A stretch of 51,677 nt of DNA from Alteromonas antoniana (GTDB lineage Bacteria > Pseudomonadota > Gammaproteobacteria > Enterobacterales > Alteromonadaceae). The stretch lies in assembly GCF_019249295.1 (NCBI RefSeq), contig NZ_JAESDH010000030.1, positions 1 through 51,677 on the forward strand, written 5' to 3'. Positions 18,414 through 27,751 of the stretch are shown one piece after another (positions within the stretch are counted from its first letter, which is position 1; the number at the start of each line of letters is the position of its first letter). The position numbers were made by a program, and so were the translations under genes. The notes below the pieces were generated by a model. That model was not told the origin of the DNA. It searched no databases and saw nothing but the letters and a program-made list of their open reading frames with translations.

Positions 18414-19190
18414 CTATTTTTGCCGCTCTTCTTCGCGCAGGGTGAGGACTTCATAGCCCTCCTTTGTCACCGCCACGGTATGTTCCCATTGCGAAGATAG
18501 CTTTTTATCGCGGGTGATCACAGTCCAGCCATCTTTTTTAAGTTTCGTCTTATGCGTTCCCTGATTTATCATCGGCTCGATGGTAAACACCATGCCCTCT
18601 TTCAGGATCAGGCCTTCCCCCTTGCTGCCGTAGTGAAGCACTTCGGGCGCCTCGTGCATATTCCTGCCAATCCCGTGGCCACAATAATCGCGCACTACAC
18701 TGTATCCATGTTGCTTGGCAAGGCGGGAGATAGCATAACCAACATCACCCAGTGTGGCTCCAGGTTTAACAGCGCGGATCCCTGCCCACATGCAGTCATA
18801 GCTGGTGATGACTAACTGACTTGCAAGTGGAGATAGTTTACCAATCCGGTACATTTTACTGCTATCAGCAATGTATCCGTTTTTCTCCAGCGTGATATCA
18901 ATATTGACAATATCGCCGGCTTTAAGTTTAGTGAACGCGCTGGGAACCCCGTGACAAACTACCTCGTTAACCGATGAATTAAGCACATACTGGTAACCGT
19001 ATTGACCCTTGCTGGCAGGGCGGGCTGATAGACTGTTTACGATATAGTCCTCTACAAAACTGTCTATCTCAAGTGTGGTTATGCCTTCGCTGACAATGTT
19101 ATCCAGTGCAGCAAATACAGACGCGAGTAACTGACCGGATTGGCGCATTAGCGCAATCTCATCCGCTGTTTTAATAATGACGTTACTCAC
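18414..19190 (-). CDS. map: Type I methionine aminopeptidase
   Basis: A 258-residue MetAP1. All five metal ligands of the family are visible: Asp in VNIDITLEKNG, Asp in IADSSKMY, His in GHGIGRNMHE, Glu in FTIEPM and Glu in QWEHTV. The enzyme removes the initiator methionine from nascent proteins. It lacks the N-terminal zinc-finger extension seen in some forms. The start codon is GTG at 19190, overlapping the ParD-like gene by eight bases, so translation is probably coupled. The housekeeping map of gammaproteobacteria usually sits near rpsB, so this may be a second copy with a special role. Confidence 0.93.
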   Translation of the reverse strand: MSNVIIKTADEIALMRQSGQLLASVFAALDNIVSEGITTLEIDSFVEDYIVNSLSARPASKGQYGYQYVLNSSVNEVVCHGVPSAFTKLKAGDIVNIDITLEKNGYIADSSKMYRIGKLSPLASQLVITSYDCMWAGIRAVKPGATLGDVGYAISRLAKQHGYSVVRDYCGHGIGRNMHEAPEVLHYGSKGEGLILKEGMVFTIEPMINQGTHKTKLKKDGWTVITRDKKLSSQWEHTVAVTKEGYEVLTLREEERQK

Positions 19191-19389
19191 TGACTAACCT
19201 TACGGAGGTAACGTTTTTATTTTGCATCTCCCTCTGAAGAATTTGCTCGTAAGTCAGCGTCGGGTTCTGTTCTGCGAGCCGCCCTATCTTCATCCAGAAT
19301 TCAGCCTGAGAGTTAATCGAGCGCTCCATGACTGCACTGTTTTTTCTGACTTCCTCATGAAGTTCATTCGAAATTTTTACAATGCCCAT
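19183..19389 (-). CDS. ParD-like antitoxin-family protein
   Basis: A 68-residue protein beginning MGIVKISNELHEEVRKNSAV, followed by MERSINSQAEFWMKIGRLAEQNPTLTYEQI. This is a ribbon-helix-helix layout matching the ParD-like family (PF11903): a short DNA-binding strand, two helices and a C-terminal tail expected to contact a partner. The usual partner of ParD is a RelE/ParE toxin; none is here. Instead the gene overlaps the methionine aminopeptidase by eight bases. Upstream, GCTATGAAATGTAGC (imperfect dyad) and GCATAATGC (perfect dyad) could be autoregulatory sites. Confidence 0.8.
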   Translation of the reverse strand: MGIVKISNELHEEVRKNSAVMERSINSQAEFWMKIGRLAEQNPTLTYEQILQREMQNKNVTSVRLVSE

Positions 19390-19737
19390 ACTATGTTTTG
19401 ATATAAAGTGCTATGAAATGTAGCATAATGCATATTAAGTGGTAATGCCAGATATCTGAAGAAAAAGGGGGGCATCAGCGCAGGAAGTGCACTTTCAGAG
19501 AGTTTGATAGTAAAGAGCTGATAACAATGGCAAACGTGCTGTTAACGAACTAAAAGCAGTACTACGAGTGAGCGTCACTAACGACATGTTGGTGACAACA
19601 ATAAGTTACATTGGCGGGGATTTCAGAAATGTAATTGTATTTGCCTTCTATATAGTGTCGCCGTTTTGGGCTCCGGGCTACAGAGAACGGCAGCGCCGGA
19701 GCATTACTTACAAGAAGGCTTGGCAGGCTAATTGTCG
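19390..19737. other. Intergenic stretch with interleaved stems
   Basis: About 350 bases without a gene. Two perfect stems interleave. GCCGTT (19660-19665) pairs with AACGGC (19686-19691), and GCTCCGG (19670-19676) pairs with CCGGAGC (19696-19702), a pseudoknot-like topology. The stretch lies just after the end of the host-attachment gene, so it may be its 3' end structure or an RNA element. There is no T tract on either strand at the expected place. The left part holds the ParD-like promoter region. Confidence 0.45.
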
Positions 19738-20199
19738 TTACTGAATTGCCGTACCGCGTCCGGCACTTTTTAGATCCGCCAGCCAGCGGGATGTGTCAGC
19801 ATTCACGACATCTTTGTTAATGGTGTAGCCAATCAGTTTTGTGAGCTGTTTATTCATATTGTTACGCAATTTACCCAGAAAGCCGGATTCAGCAATGATG
19901 TCGATGTGATAAATTTTTTCTCCACACCGTTTGTTATCCAGCCAGTCGGCAATGGTGGAGGCAAAACGTTCGGCTTCGGTTTCCGATGCATCTTTTCTGC
20001 TCATGGTATCGACGCCCTGTACCGCCCCACTGGGAGAGGAAATTGCTCCGGGCCTGTCAGTGACCAGGCTGGCATCGGTAGCGCGACCATCATCATTCGA
20101 CAAGGTGGTGACGGGTTCTAACTGAGACGCGCCGTCCTTCTCAAGAAAAATTTTCGCTTCAGCCTGATTGGCAACGACCAAATAAGATTTACCTAACAT
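19738..20199 (-). CDS. Host attachment / baeRF-family protein
   Basis: A 153-residue protein of the host-attachment family (bacterial archaeo-eukaryotic release-factor-like, baeRF group). Supporting segments are the N-terminal YLVVANQAEAKIFL strand pattern, a low-complexity Ser/Asp middle, then RFASTIADWLDNKRCGEKIYHIDIIAESGFLGKLRN and a C-terminal NKDVVNADTSRWLADL. The family was named from a plant-attachment protein and is proposed to interact with ribosomes or stress pathways; its function is unsettled. It is a single gene with a ribosome binding site (AAGGAG) before the ATG. Confidence 0.75.
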   Translation of the reverse strand: MLGKSYLVVANQAEAKIFLEKDGASQLEPVTTLSNDDGRATDASLVTDRPGAISSPSGAVQGVDTMSRKDASETEAERFASTIADWLDNKRCGEKIYHIDIIAESGFLGKLRNNMNKQLTKLIGYTINKDVVNADTSRWLADLKSAGRGTAIQ

Positions 20200-20345
20200 G
20201 TCGGCTCCTTTTTCTATTGGGTATGGTTTATAAGCATAGCCTGCAGAAAAAGTTTTGCGTCATTGAGAAGTTTAATATGCCGTGCCCGCTGAGCATGGTG
20301 CTGTCTTTACGAGTCGCGTACAGTGAATATGGTAAAGAGCAATAA

Positions 20346-20369
20346 AAAAGCCCGGCTAACCGGGCTTTT
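20346..20369 (-). terminator. Rho-independent terminator after the RND operon
   Basis: A ten-base-pair perfect stem, AAAAGCCCGG (20346-20355) with CCGGGCTTTT (20360-20369), and a four-base loop. Read on the minus strand it ends in a T run and lies about 50 bases after the stop of the RND permease gene. Confidence 0.85.
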
Positions 20370-20420
20370 CAGTAGTATGCGTTTGTAATTTAACAGCAGT
20401 AGCTATCGGGTTCACCAGCA

Positions 20421-23400
20421 TTAGCCGTGATGGTGTTCAGCCTGCTCCATTTCCCGCTCCAGACGCTGACTTTCGTCTGCACGAGGTTTGGTAAACCGTG
20501 CCAGCGCCAGATACAGCACTGGTGTCAGGTAAAGCGTAAATACGACCGCAATGCCAAGGCCTCCGAAAACGACCCAGCCAATTGCGTTTCGTGATTCTGC
20601 ACCTGCGCCGGATGACAGGATAAGCGGTAATCCACCCAGGATGGTTGATACCAGCGTCATCATAATGGGGCGCAGACGAACTTTACCCGCTTCGACGATG
20701 GCGTCGTAAACGCTGTATCCTTTGTCCCGCAACTGGTCGGCAAACTCAATCAGTAAGATAGCGTTCTTCGCCAGCAACCCTATCAGCATGACCAGGCCGA
20801 TTTGCGAATACACGTTAATGGTGGTGCCGGTTAAAAACAGAGCATAAACAGCAGCCGCGATCCCAAAGGGCACGGTCAGCATCACAACCACTGCACTGTT
20901 AACACTTTCAAACTGAGCGGCAAGTACCAGCAACACGATGATAAAAGCCAGCACATAGGTCATCATGACCTGGTTTGAGGTTTCCTCAAAGGTTTGCGCT
21001 TCACCCAGAAATACCAGGCCAATGCCATCCGGCAGGCTTTCACCGGCAAGACTTCTTATCGTTTCTACCGCATCGCTGAGCGCGACCTCTTCAGGTAGCT
21101 CCATTTCGAGTTTTATCGCGCGTCGTTGAGCCTGACGCTCCAGCTCAGCCGCTACACCTTCTTCACTGATGTAGGCCACACTCGACAGTGGTACCAGGTT
21201 GCCGTCCACAGATTTCACATAAAGATCGGTTAAATCTGAAGGCGCACTCTGACTGCGGTTATTGGTTTGCAGCATGATCGGGATGGCCTGATCACCCACG
21301 TTCAAATCGGCAACATCAAACCCGTTCACGGCGGCGCGCAACGTACTGGAGATATCATTTAGCGGCACGCCAAGTTCTTCCGCCCGGCGACGATCGATAT
21401 TCACTCTTAGCTGTGGTTGCGTTGGCTCGTAGCTGATCCTTGGTCGACCAAGCTCTGGAAGGGCCTCTTCAATTTTCAGCGCAAAATCCTGTGACACGTC
21501 AAAAATACGTTCGTAGGTGTCACCGGTCAGCGCCAGCTCCAGTCCGCCCCCCTGGCCGCGCAGGTTAAGGCTGTTGCCACCGAAAGCGTTACCCGGCGCT
21601 CCGGGAATAGATTGTAATGGGGGACGAATTTCTTCTACGACTTCCTGCAGTGATTTGTCGCGTTCATCCCAGTGCTTTAAAGGCGCGGTAATGAAAACAA
21701 TATTTGGATCCCACTGACCAACAACGGTATAAATCGAATCGATGGTGCCGTTATCGACATAGGGCATCAGTAATGCCTCCATTTTCTCTGCCTGACGGTC
21801 CATAAAGTTCAGACCAGCACCATCCGGGCCGCGGGCAAAAATACGTATGGTTCCCCGGTCCTCGCTGGGCAGCAACTCGTTGTCGATGTTCTGAGCGGTA
21901 AAGTATGCGCCAACCGCAGCCAGAATACTTCCCAGTACAATTAACCAGCTGTATTTTAATGCCCAGGCCAGCGAGCGCTGGTAAGCGCTAAGACATTTAT
22001 AACCAGCCGCGCCAAGTGTTTTGCCAAAGAAATCACGTTTTCCTTCGCCCGGTTTTTTCAGCGGAAGTCTGGCGGTAAGTGCGGGGACCAGTGACAGCGC
22101 CACGAATGAAGAAATGATGACTGCGCCGGCAAGGACGCCACCAAATTCACGGAACAGCCTGCCTGCCGTGGAAGGTAAGAAAGCAATAGGAATAAAAACA
22201 GAGGCCAGGACCGCGGTAGTGGCAACCACAGCAAAAAACACTTCCCGGGTACCAATTACAGCGGCAGCTCGGGCGCCTAAACCCATCGCGCGACGGCGCT
22301 GGATATTTTCTGATACCACAATGGCATCATCCACAATCATGCCGGTTGCCAGTACCAGTGCCAGAAGTGTCAGGATATTGATAGAAAAACCCAGGGCCCA
22401 GATGATAGCCAGTGCACCGGCGAGTGACACCGGGATGGACAGGGCAGGGACAATGGTGGCGCGCCATGAGCCGATAAATACCAGCAGAGTAAACACTACC
22501 AGCAGTACGGTGAGGCTAAGCGATATCACCACTTCCTGAACGGAATCGCGGATAAACTCTGCATCATCGGACGTCACGACGATATCCATGTCAGTGAAAC
22601 GTTTGTCGAGATCTCTGACCATCGACAACACTTCATCGGATATCTCAATCGTATTGGAGCTGGCCTGACGAATGACGCCAAGACCGATAACCGGTTTACC
22701 GTCTAACCTGACCACGCTGGTGGTATCGGCGGGGCCAAAATACACGCTGGCGACATCACCAATGCGAATATCGCCGGCAACCACAATTTGCTGCACGTCT
22801 TCAGCAGTGACTGACGTAGCATCAGCGCGCACAATCAGTGCCTGATCAGAAGACTGAATGCTGCCGGCAGGCACATCAAAGGGCGCAAGACGGAGCACCT
22901 CTGCAATGTCGGTCATAGAGAGTCCGAAACTGGTCAGTCGTAGCGGATCGACAGATACGCGCAACACCCGTTCTCTGTCGCCGCTCAGATTGACATCGGC
23001 CACGCCGGGAATACTCAGAAATAGCGGAGCCAAATCGGTATCGACCCGTTCAGTGAGCGTTTCCATATCCAGAGTCGAGCTGGACACAGCCAGACTAACG
23101 ACTGCCTGAGCATCATTATCAGCGCGTATAATAGCAAGTTGTTCGACATCATCAGGGAGCTGGCGTTGAACACGGCTGACCGACTCTCGCGTTTCATTCG
23201 CAGCATCTTCTAGGTTTATGCCCGGTCTGAATTCCACACGCACACGTGCTGAATTCTCTTCGCTCTGCGCATAAATGTTTTTCACGCCACTTACCCTGGC
23301 CACAGCCCCTTCGAGGCGACTGGTAACTTCTGCATCCACAGTCTCGGGGGACGCGCCGGGATAATTCGCGGTAACCGTAACCGTCGGCGTATCTACATCG

Positions 23401-23540
23401 GGTAGTTCACGAACTTCAAGGCCGTAAAGGGCAGAGAGTCCGGCAATCGCAATCAGTAAGTTCAGAACAACGATCAGAACCGGGCGACGAATCGCCAGTG
23501 AAGGGAGATCGCTGGTAGCCGGTGTTTGATTACTCATCAC
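20421..23540 (-). CDS. RND multidrug efflux permease (HAE1-type)
   Basis: A 1039-residue inner-membrane RND pump of usual length. It has twelve membrane segments in two halves, each followed by a large periplasmic loop. The proton relay is visible as VDDAIVVSENIQRR in TM4 (two Asp) and LLAKNAILLIEF in TM10 (Lys). It resembles the MexB/AcrB superfamily, closer to the simpler VexB/MexW-like branch. The start (ATG at 23537 or GTG at 23540) overlaps the end of the adaptor gene, so the pair is translationally coupled. There is no outer-membrane channel gene, so a TolC-like protein from elsewhere is probably used. The substrate is not predictable. Confidence 0.95.
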   Translation of the reverse strand: MMSNQTPATSDLPSLAIRRPVLIVVLNLLIAIAGLSALYGLEVRELPDVDTPTVTVTANYPGASPETVDAEVTSRLEGAVARVSGVKNIYAQSEENSARVRVEFRPGINLEDAANETRESVSRVQRQLPDDVEQLAIIRADNDAQAVVSLAVSSSTLDMETLTERVDTDLAPLFLSIPGVADVNLSGDRERVLRVSVDPLRLTSFGLSMTDIAEVLRLAPFDVPAGSIQSSDQALIVRADATSVTAEDVQQIVVAGDIRIGDVASVYFGPADTTSVVRLDGKPVIGLGVIRQASSNTIEISDEVLSMVRDLDKRFTDMDIVVTSDDAEFIRDSVQEVVISLSLTVLLVVFTLLVFIGSWRATIVPALSIPVSLAGALAIIWALGFSINILTLLALVLATGMIVDDAIVVSENIQRRRAMGLGARAAAVIGTREVFFAVVATTAVLASVFIPIAFLPSTAGRLFREFGGVLAGAVIISSFVALSLVPALTARLPLKKPGEGKRDFFGKTLGAAGYKCLSAYQRSLAWALKYSWLIVLGSILAAVGAYFTAQNIDNELLPSEDRGTIRIFARGPDGAGLNFMDRQAEKMEALLMPYVDNGTIDSIYTVVGQWDPNIVFITAPLKHWDERDKSLQEVVEEIRPPLQSIPGAPGNAFGGNSLNLRGQGGGLELALTGDTYERIFDVSQDFALKIEEALPELGRPRISYEPTQPQLRVNIDRRRAEELGVPLNDISSTLRAAVNGFDVADLNVGDQAIPIMLQTNNRSQSAPSDLTDLYVKSVDGNLVPLSSVAYISEEGVAAELERQAQRRAIKLEMELPEEVALSDAVETIRSLAGESLPDGIGLVFLGEAQTFEETSNQVMMTYVLAFIIVLLVLAAQFESVNSAVVVMLTVPFGIAAAVYALFLTGTTINVYSQIGLVMLIGLLAKNAILLIEFADQLRDKGYSVYDAIVEAGKVRLRPIMMTLVSTILGGLPLILSSGAGAESRNAIGWVVFGGLGIAVVFTLYLTPVLYLALARFTKPRADESQRLEREMEQAEHHHG

Positions 23541-24585
23541 CTACGCCTCTCGCCAGTTCCGTCGTGATTTCCTGTCCATTGCGCAAACGCTGGATCCCTT
23601 CGGCAATCAGCATATCACCGTCCTGCAGGTCGCCGGTTACTAAAATAGTGCCGCGAAGACGTTGATGCACGTTCACGTCGACACGCTTTGCCTTGCCGTT
23701 TTCAGCTTTCCACAAGTAAGCGCCGGTGGCTCCCCAGAGCAGTGACGCTTCCGGAATGGCGGCAAAACGGTCGCCATTAATTGAGAGGTTTACTCTGAAG
23801 CTCATGCCGGGACGGTAGCTGTCCTGGGTGTTGTCCAGAATGGCGCGGGCGCGTAAGGTTCTGTCATTTTCGTTAATACGCGAGTCAAGTTGTGCGATTT
23901 CAGCTTTAAGCGTGGTATCGCGGTTTGTCCAGGGTTCCAGTGTGACATCAGGCGCATTCATTAATACGGGGAGAGAGGCTTCCGGTGCGCGGAAATTCAC
24001 ATACAACTTACTGCGGTCGTCAAGGGTGGTTACCGCTGTAGTCGTGGTAATCCGGTCACCTACCTCTACGTCAGTCAGTCCAACCACACCATCAAAAGGT
24101 GCCACTATATAGCGGTCTTCCAGATCAGCTTGGGCATCTTCTACTGTTACCTTCGCAAGATCGCGCGTCGTTTGCGCAATATCCAGTTCGCTTTGCGGAA
24201 CGGCGCCACGATCAAGACTTTCCAGCAGACGTTTGTAAGTACGCTCGGCGTCTTTTAACTGCAGCTTTGCTCGCTCCAGCGCCACTTTTTGTTTGCGATC
24301 ATCAAGACGAACCAGCACTTTCCCTGCCTCGACCTGTTGGCCGGGTACAAAATTCACTTCCAGAACTTCATCAGAAACCGCCGAATACAACACAACAGAA
24401 CGGACCGCTTCAGCGGTTCCAACGGCTTCTACTTTTTTAATTTCATTTTGAAAACGTACAGGCTCAGTGACCACCAGTTTCGCTTGGTTGTCGCCAAAAA
24501 ACTGGGCGTGAGAGAGTGAACTAAAGCCGGACAGGGCGGCAACAAATACTACTGCCGCCAAATGGCGGCACGTCTTTAATTTCAT
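23530..24585 (-). CDS. RND efflux periplasmic adaptor (membrane fusion protein)
   Basis: A 351-residue adaptor with an N-terminal signal peptide (about residues 1-27, ending SSLSHA). The barrel-sandwich halves (VSDEVLEVNFVPGQQVEAGKVLVRLDD and YIVAPFDGVVGLTDVEVGDRI) flank an alpha-helical hairpin (about 110-155). Beta-barrel and membrane-proximal domains follow. It joins the RND pump to an outer-membrane channel. There is no lipobox, so it is probably held as a soluble or uncleaved protein. It is the first gene of the two-gene operon. Confidence 0.93.
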   Translation of the reverse strand: MKLKTCRHLAAVVFVAALSGFSSLSHAQFFGDNQAKLVVTEPVRFQNEIKKVEAVGTAEAVRSVVLYSAVSDEVLEVNFVPGQQVEAGKVLVRLDDRKQKVALERAKLQLKDAERTYKRLLESLDRGAVPQSELDIAQTTRDLAKVTVEDAQADLEDRYIVAPFDGVVGLTDVEVGDRITTTTAVTTLDDRSKLYVNFRAPEASLPVLMNAPDVTLEPWTNRDTTLKAEIAQLDSRINENDRTLRARAILDNTQDSYRPGMSFRVNLSINGDRFAAIPEASLLWGATGAYLWKAENGKAKRVDVNVHQRLRGTILVTGDLQDGDMLIAEGIQRLRNGQEITTELARGVGDE

Positions 24586-24663
24586 TGTGATATCCGTAAA
24601 AATGGTTAGTACGTCAGAATGGAAGACCGCTTAATTCTTGTTCTCGGCGGTACTGACCATGAG

Positions 24664-24678
24664 TGACACAATTTGTCA
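24664..24678. promoter_or_regulatory. Candidate operator upstream of the RND operon
   Basis: An inverted repeat, TGACA (24664-24668) with TGTCA (24674-24678), spaced by five bases and lying 79 bases before the adaptor ATG. The size suits a TetR-type repressor, but no regulator gene is adjacent. A TATAAT-like hexamer on the minus strand lies just upstream. Confidence 0.25.
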
Positions 24679-24712
24679 TACTTTTTATTATACGCATGGC
24701 ACCACAGACAGG

Positions 24713-26467
24713 TCAGCTTAACAACTGCAGCTCGGCGTATTCCCGATACAGTGCATCGTGTTTCAGTAGCTCGTCGTGGTTACCGGTACCGGTTATCGCA
24801 CCCTCTTTCATGACGATGATGCGGTCAGCATGCTGAACGGTGGCCAGGCGATGCGCGATAACTATCGTTGTGCGCCCGCGCATCAACTTATCCAGAGCTT
24901 CCTGAACCCGTCTTTCACTGGCTGCGTCCAAAGCCGATGTCGCTTCGTCCAGCAGTAACACAGGGCGATCCGCCAGTATCGCTCTGGCTATCGCAATGCG
25001 TTGACGCTGTCCCCCGGATAATCGCACGCCGCGTTCGCCCAGCTCGGTTAAGTAGCGGTCAGGAAGCTGGTCGATAAACTCATGGGCGAACGCGGCTTTT
25101 GCAGCACGCTTCACATCCTCTTCAGAGGCCAGGGGGGAGCCATAGCGGATATTTTCCAGCACTGTGGTGGCGAAAACCACTGGCTCCTGAGTCACGATGG
25201 CGATCTGTTGTCGCAGCGATGCCAGGGTACAATCGGCAATTGATTTATCGTCTATCAGGATCTGCCCGCGTTGAGGGTGATAAAAACGCATCAGCAGGTG
25301 GAATAGGGTAGACTTGCCGGCGCCGCTGGGGCCTACCAGTGCAACCGTTTCACCGGGAGCAATGGTAAATGATAAATCGTGAAACAGAGCCGGCGAGTCC
25401 GCGTAAGCAAAATGAATGTGCTCAAAGCACAGTGACGGCGGCTTATCGCTGTGTGATGGCAACACGTGAGACCCTTCCTGGATATCAGAGCGACTGTTAA
25501 GCAGCTGAATTAGCCGTTCACTGGCGCCTACGCCACGCTGCACCTCCCCAATGACTTCAGAAATGGTCGCGACACTGCCGCCTGCCATAACCGCGTAAAA
25601 CAGAAACGCCGACAACTCGCCCATTGTCATCACGCCGTCGAAAACCTGTCTGGCGCCAATCCAGGCGATAACAATGATTGCACTGAGGCTTAGTGCCATG
25701 ATGGTGCCAATCAGCAATGAACGATAGTGAATGCGACGCTTTGCGGTATCCATTGCCGCCTCGACACGCGAGGAGAACGCATTCGATTCAAAGGTTTCAG
25801 CTGTGTAAGCCTGCACGGTGCGGATCTCATGCAAACTCTGGTCAACATTGGCACCAATATCAGCCACTTTGTCCTGCGAAAGCCTGGCATAATGACGCAC
25901 CTGTGGGGCAAGCAGGCGGATGGGTAACAGCACTGCCGGTACTGCCAGCAATACGCAAAGTGTTAGCAACGGACTGGTGATTGCCATTAACACCAGCGCA
26001 CCAATAAATGTGATTACAGAACGGATAGCCATAGACAAACTCATACCAATCACGGTCTGTAATACTGTGGTGTCGCTGGTAAATCGGGATATGACTTCGC
26101 CAGTACGGGTTCTGGAGTAAAAGTCCGGCGCCAGCGTAAGTAAATGCCCAAATACATGCTGACGAATATCAGCACTGACACGTTCACCCAGCCACGTCAT
26201 CAGATAAAAGCGGCAGTAGGTAGCCGCACTGGCCAGCAAACAGATAGCCAGTACACCGGCCACGGCGGTATTCAACGTATCCGGGTTGTTCGCCATAAAG
26301 CCGCTGTCGACCGCAAAGCGCACCCCCTGACCCAGCAACAACCATGCGCCGGCGGCAATCAGCAGTGCCACAACGGCGCCGAACACCCGCATTCGGTAAG
26401 GCGATAAATAACTGGTCAGCCAGCGTATTACCGCGGGAGTGGAAACCTGTGGTTGTTTGAGTGCCAA
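24713..26467 (-). CDS. MsbA-type ABC exporter (fused permease and ATPase)
   Basis: A 584-residue half transporter. The N-terminal six-helix exporter domain (about residues 20-310) is followed by a nucleotide-binding domain with Walker A GPSGAGKST, signature LSGGQRQR, Walker B VLLLDEATSAL and the H-loop IVIAHRLATV. It works as a dimer exporting lipids, peptides or drugs; the substrate is not evident. It resembles the MsbA-related group with a two-domain fusion. The start is a TTG with AAGGA about ten bases upstream. It lies upstream of the RND pair on the same strand with a 127-base gap, so cotranscription is possible but not shown. Confidence 0.92.
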   Translation of the reverse strand: MALKQPQVSTPAVIRWLTSYLSPYRMRVFGAVVALLIAAGAWLLLGQGVRFAVDSGFMANNPDTLNTAVAGVLAICLLASAATYCRFYLMTWLGERVSADIRQHVFGHLLTLAPDFYSRTRTGEVISRFTSDTTVLQTVIGMSLSMAIRSVITFIGALVLMAITSPLLTLCVLLAVPAVLLPIRLLAPQVRHYARLSQDKVADIGANVDQSLHEIRTVQAYTAETFESNAFSSRVEAAMDTAKRRIHYRSLLIGTIMALSLSAIIVIAWIGARQVFDGVMTMGELSAFLFYAVMAGGSVATISEVIGEVQRGVGASERLIQLLNSRSDIQEGSHVLPSHSDKPPSLCFEHIHFAYADSPALFHDLSFTIAPGETVALVGPSGAGKSTLFHLLMRFYHPQRGQILIDDKSIADCTLASLRQQIAIVTQEPVVFATTVLENIRYGSPLASEEDVKRAAKAAFAHEFIDQLPDRYLTELGERGVRLSGGQRQRIAIARAILADRPVLLLDEATSALDAASERRVQEALDKLMRGRTTIVIAHRLATVQHADRIIVMKEGAITGTGNHDELLKHDALYREYAELQLLS

Positions 26468-26953
26468 AACAGCATGTCCTTCTGATTGTTGCGTTATAAG
26501 GTTCGTCGAAGAGTTTACGGTAAGGCGTACAGGAAAGATTGCTATTTGCGATTATAGCGCGGCCTTACACGTTTAATTATCTGGCGTAGCTCCGAAGCAA
26601 CCTTGAGAAAAAAAGCATAAGTAAAAGGTTATCAGCACATTGCCGTACCAAGACGTTGAAAAGGGCTGTCGTCTGCTAACGCCATGGTGTTCGCTGCGTG
26701 AGCACATTAATGACACACCAAATAAGGTTTTGCTGGCCCGAAAAGCGTAACCTCTATTTCTGTCACCACAGATTGTTTCGTGAACAATGACGTGTACAGC
26801 AAATCGTATCCTGCATACAGGCTTTGTTGTTGATTCTGCTTGCAATCACCTGTCATTTCCGTATAATTCCGCGGCCTTTCTCCTCGCGCTCATTTTTTGT
26901 TCGCAAGCAGAAAGGTAAGTTAACGGTAACGCTACAACGAGTTTGAGGCATTT
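26468..26953. other. Divergent intergenic region before rpsP
   Basis: Nearly 490 bases between the ABC exporter and rpsP. A minus-strand frame (26573-26845) has no family resemblance or ribosome binding site and is regarded as noise. The right end carries the rpsP promoter (26840-26867) and an 86-base leader. No other feature was recognised. Confidence 0.5.
26840..26867 (+). promoter_or_regulatory. Predicted promoter of the rpsP operon
   Basis: TTGCAA (26840-26845) and a perfect TATAAT (26862-26867) have a 16-base spacer and are followed by a G+C-rich segment (GCGGCC). A GC-rich discriminator is typical of stringently controlled ribosomal promoters. The rpsP start lies 86 bases downstream. 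Confidence 0.7.
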
Positions 26954-27205
26954 ATGGTTACTATTCGTTTACAGCGTGGTGGCGCGAAAAAGCGTCCTTT
27001 TTATCAACTAGTGGTGGCTGATAGCCGTCGTGCAAGAAACGGTCGTTTCATTGAAAACGTTGGTTTCTTCAACCCTACAGCACAAGGTCAGGCAGAACGT
27101 CTGCGTGTAGACCTTGAGCGCATTGAGCACTGGGTTGGCCATGGCGCGACGCTTTCTGAGCGCGTATCTAGCTTGGTAAAAGAAGCTAAAAAAGCAGCTG
27201 CATAA
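26954..27205 (+). CDS. rpsP: 30S ribosomal protein S16
   Basis: An 83-residue S16 with the unmistakable N terminus [20 protein letters not shown] and [17 protein letters not shown]. It binds 16S rRNA in the 30S body and is needed for assembly. It is the first gene of rpsP-rimM-trmD-rplS, 24 bases before rimM. Confidence 0.99.
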   Translation: MVTIRLQRGGAKKRPFYQLVVADSRRARNGRFIENVGFFNPTAQGQAERLRVDLERIEHWVGHGATLSERVSSLVKEAKKAAA

Positions 27206-27229
27206 GCAGCGTGCAACTGGTGGGTATAG

Positions 27230-27751
27230 ATGAGTCAAGCGTCTGACAAAGTAGTAATTGGCAAAATTGGCGCGCCGTATGGCGTAAAAGGTTGGGTCAA
27301 GATCAACAGCTATACCGAAACACCGGAAGGTATTTTCGACTATCAGCCCTGGAATCTCAGTGATGATAACGAGTACCAGATTGATCAATGGCGACCAAAT
27401 GGTAAGAACCTGGTAGCAAAAATCACAGGTGTTGAGTCCAGAGATGATGCAGAGCGTATCAAAAATCTGGATATCTGTATTGATGCAGACCAGTTACCTG
27501 ATTTAGGTGATGAAGGGTTTTACTGGCGGGAGCTCACCGGCATGCAAGTGGTAACTACGCAAGGTTACGACTTGGGTGTGGTGAAAGAGGTATTTAATAC
27601 AGGCGCCAATGACGTACTTCAGGTACGGGCAAATGTGAAAGATGCTTTTGGTCAGAAAGAAAGATTAATACCGTTTGTGTTCGACGATGTTGTGCAATCG
27701 GTAGATAAAGAAGGCAAGGTCATTACAGTTGACTGGGATCCGGGGTTCTAA
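27230..27751 (+). CDS. rimM: Ribosome maturation factor RimM
   Basis: A 173-residue protein with an N-terminal RimM domain (IGKIGAPYGVKGWVKINSYT) and a C-terminal PRC-barrel-like domain (GFYWRELTGMQVVTTQGYDLG, then LIPFVFDDVVQSVD). It binds S19 and helps assemble the 30S head. It sits between rpsP and trmD; its TAA is immediately followed by the trmD GTG with no gap, indicating coupled translation. Confidence 0.98.
   Translation: MSQASDKVVIGKIGAPYGVKGWVKINSYTETPEGIFDYQPWNLSDDNEYQIDQWRPNGKNLVAKITGVESRDDAERIKNLDICIDADQLPDLGDEGFYWRELTGMQVVTTQGYDLGVVKEVFNTGANDVLQVRANVKDAFGQKERLIPFVFDDVVQSVDKEGKVITVDWDPGF

Noticed and set aside
26573..26845. Minus-strand frame of 90 codons upstream of rpsP
   Set aside because: No family resemblance, and it overlaps the -35 region of the rpsP promoter. 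It is probably chance.
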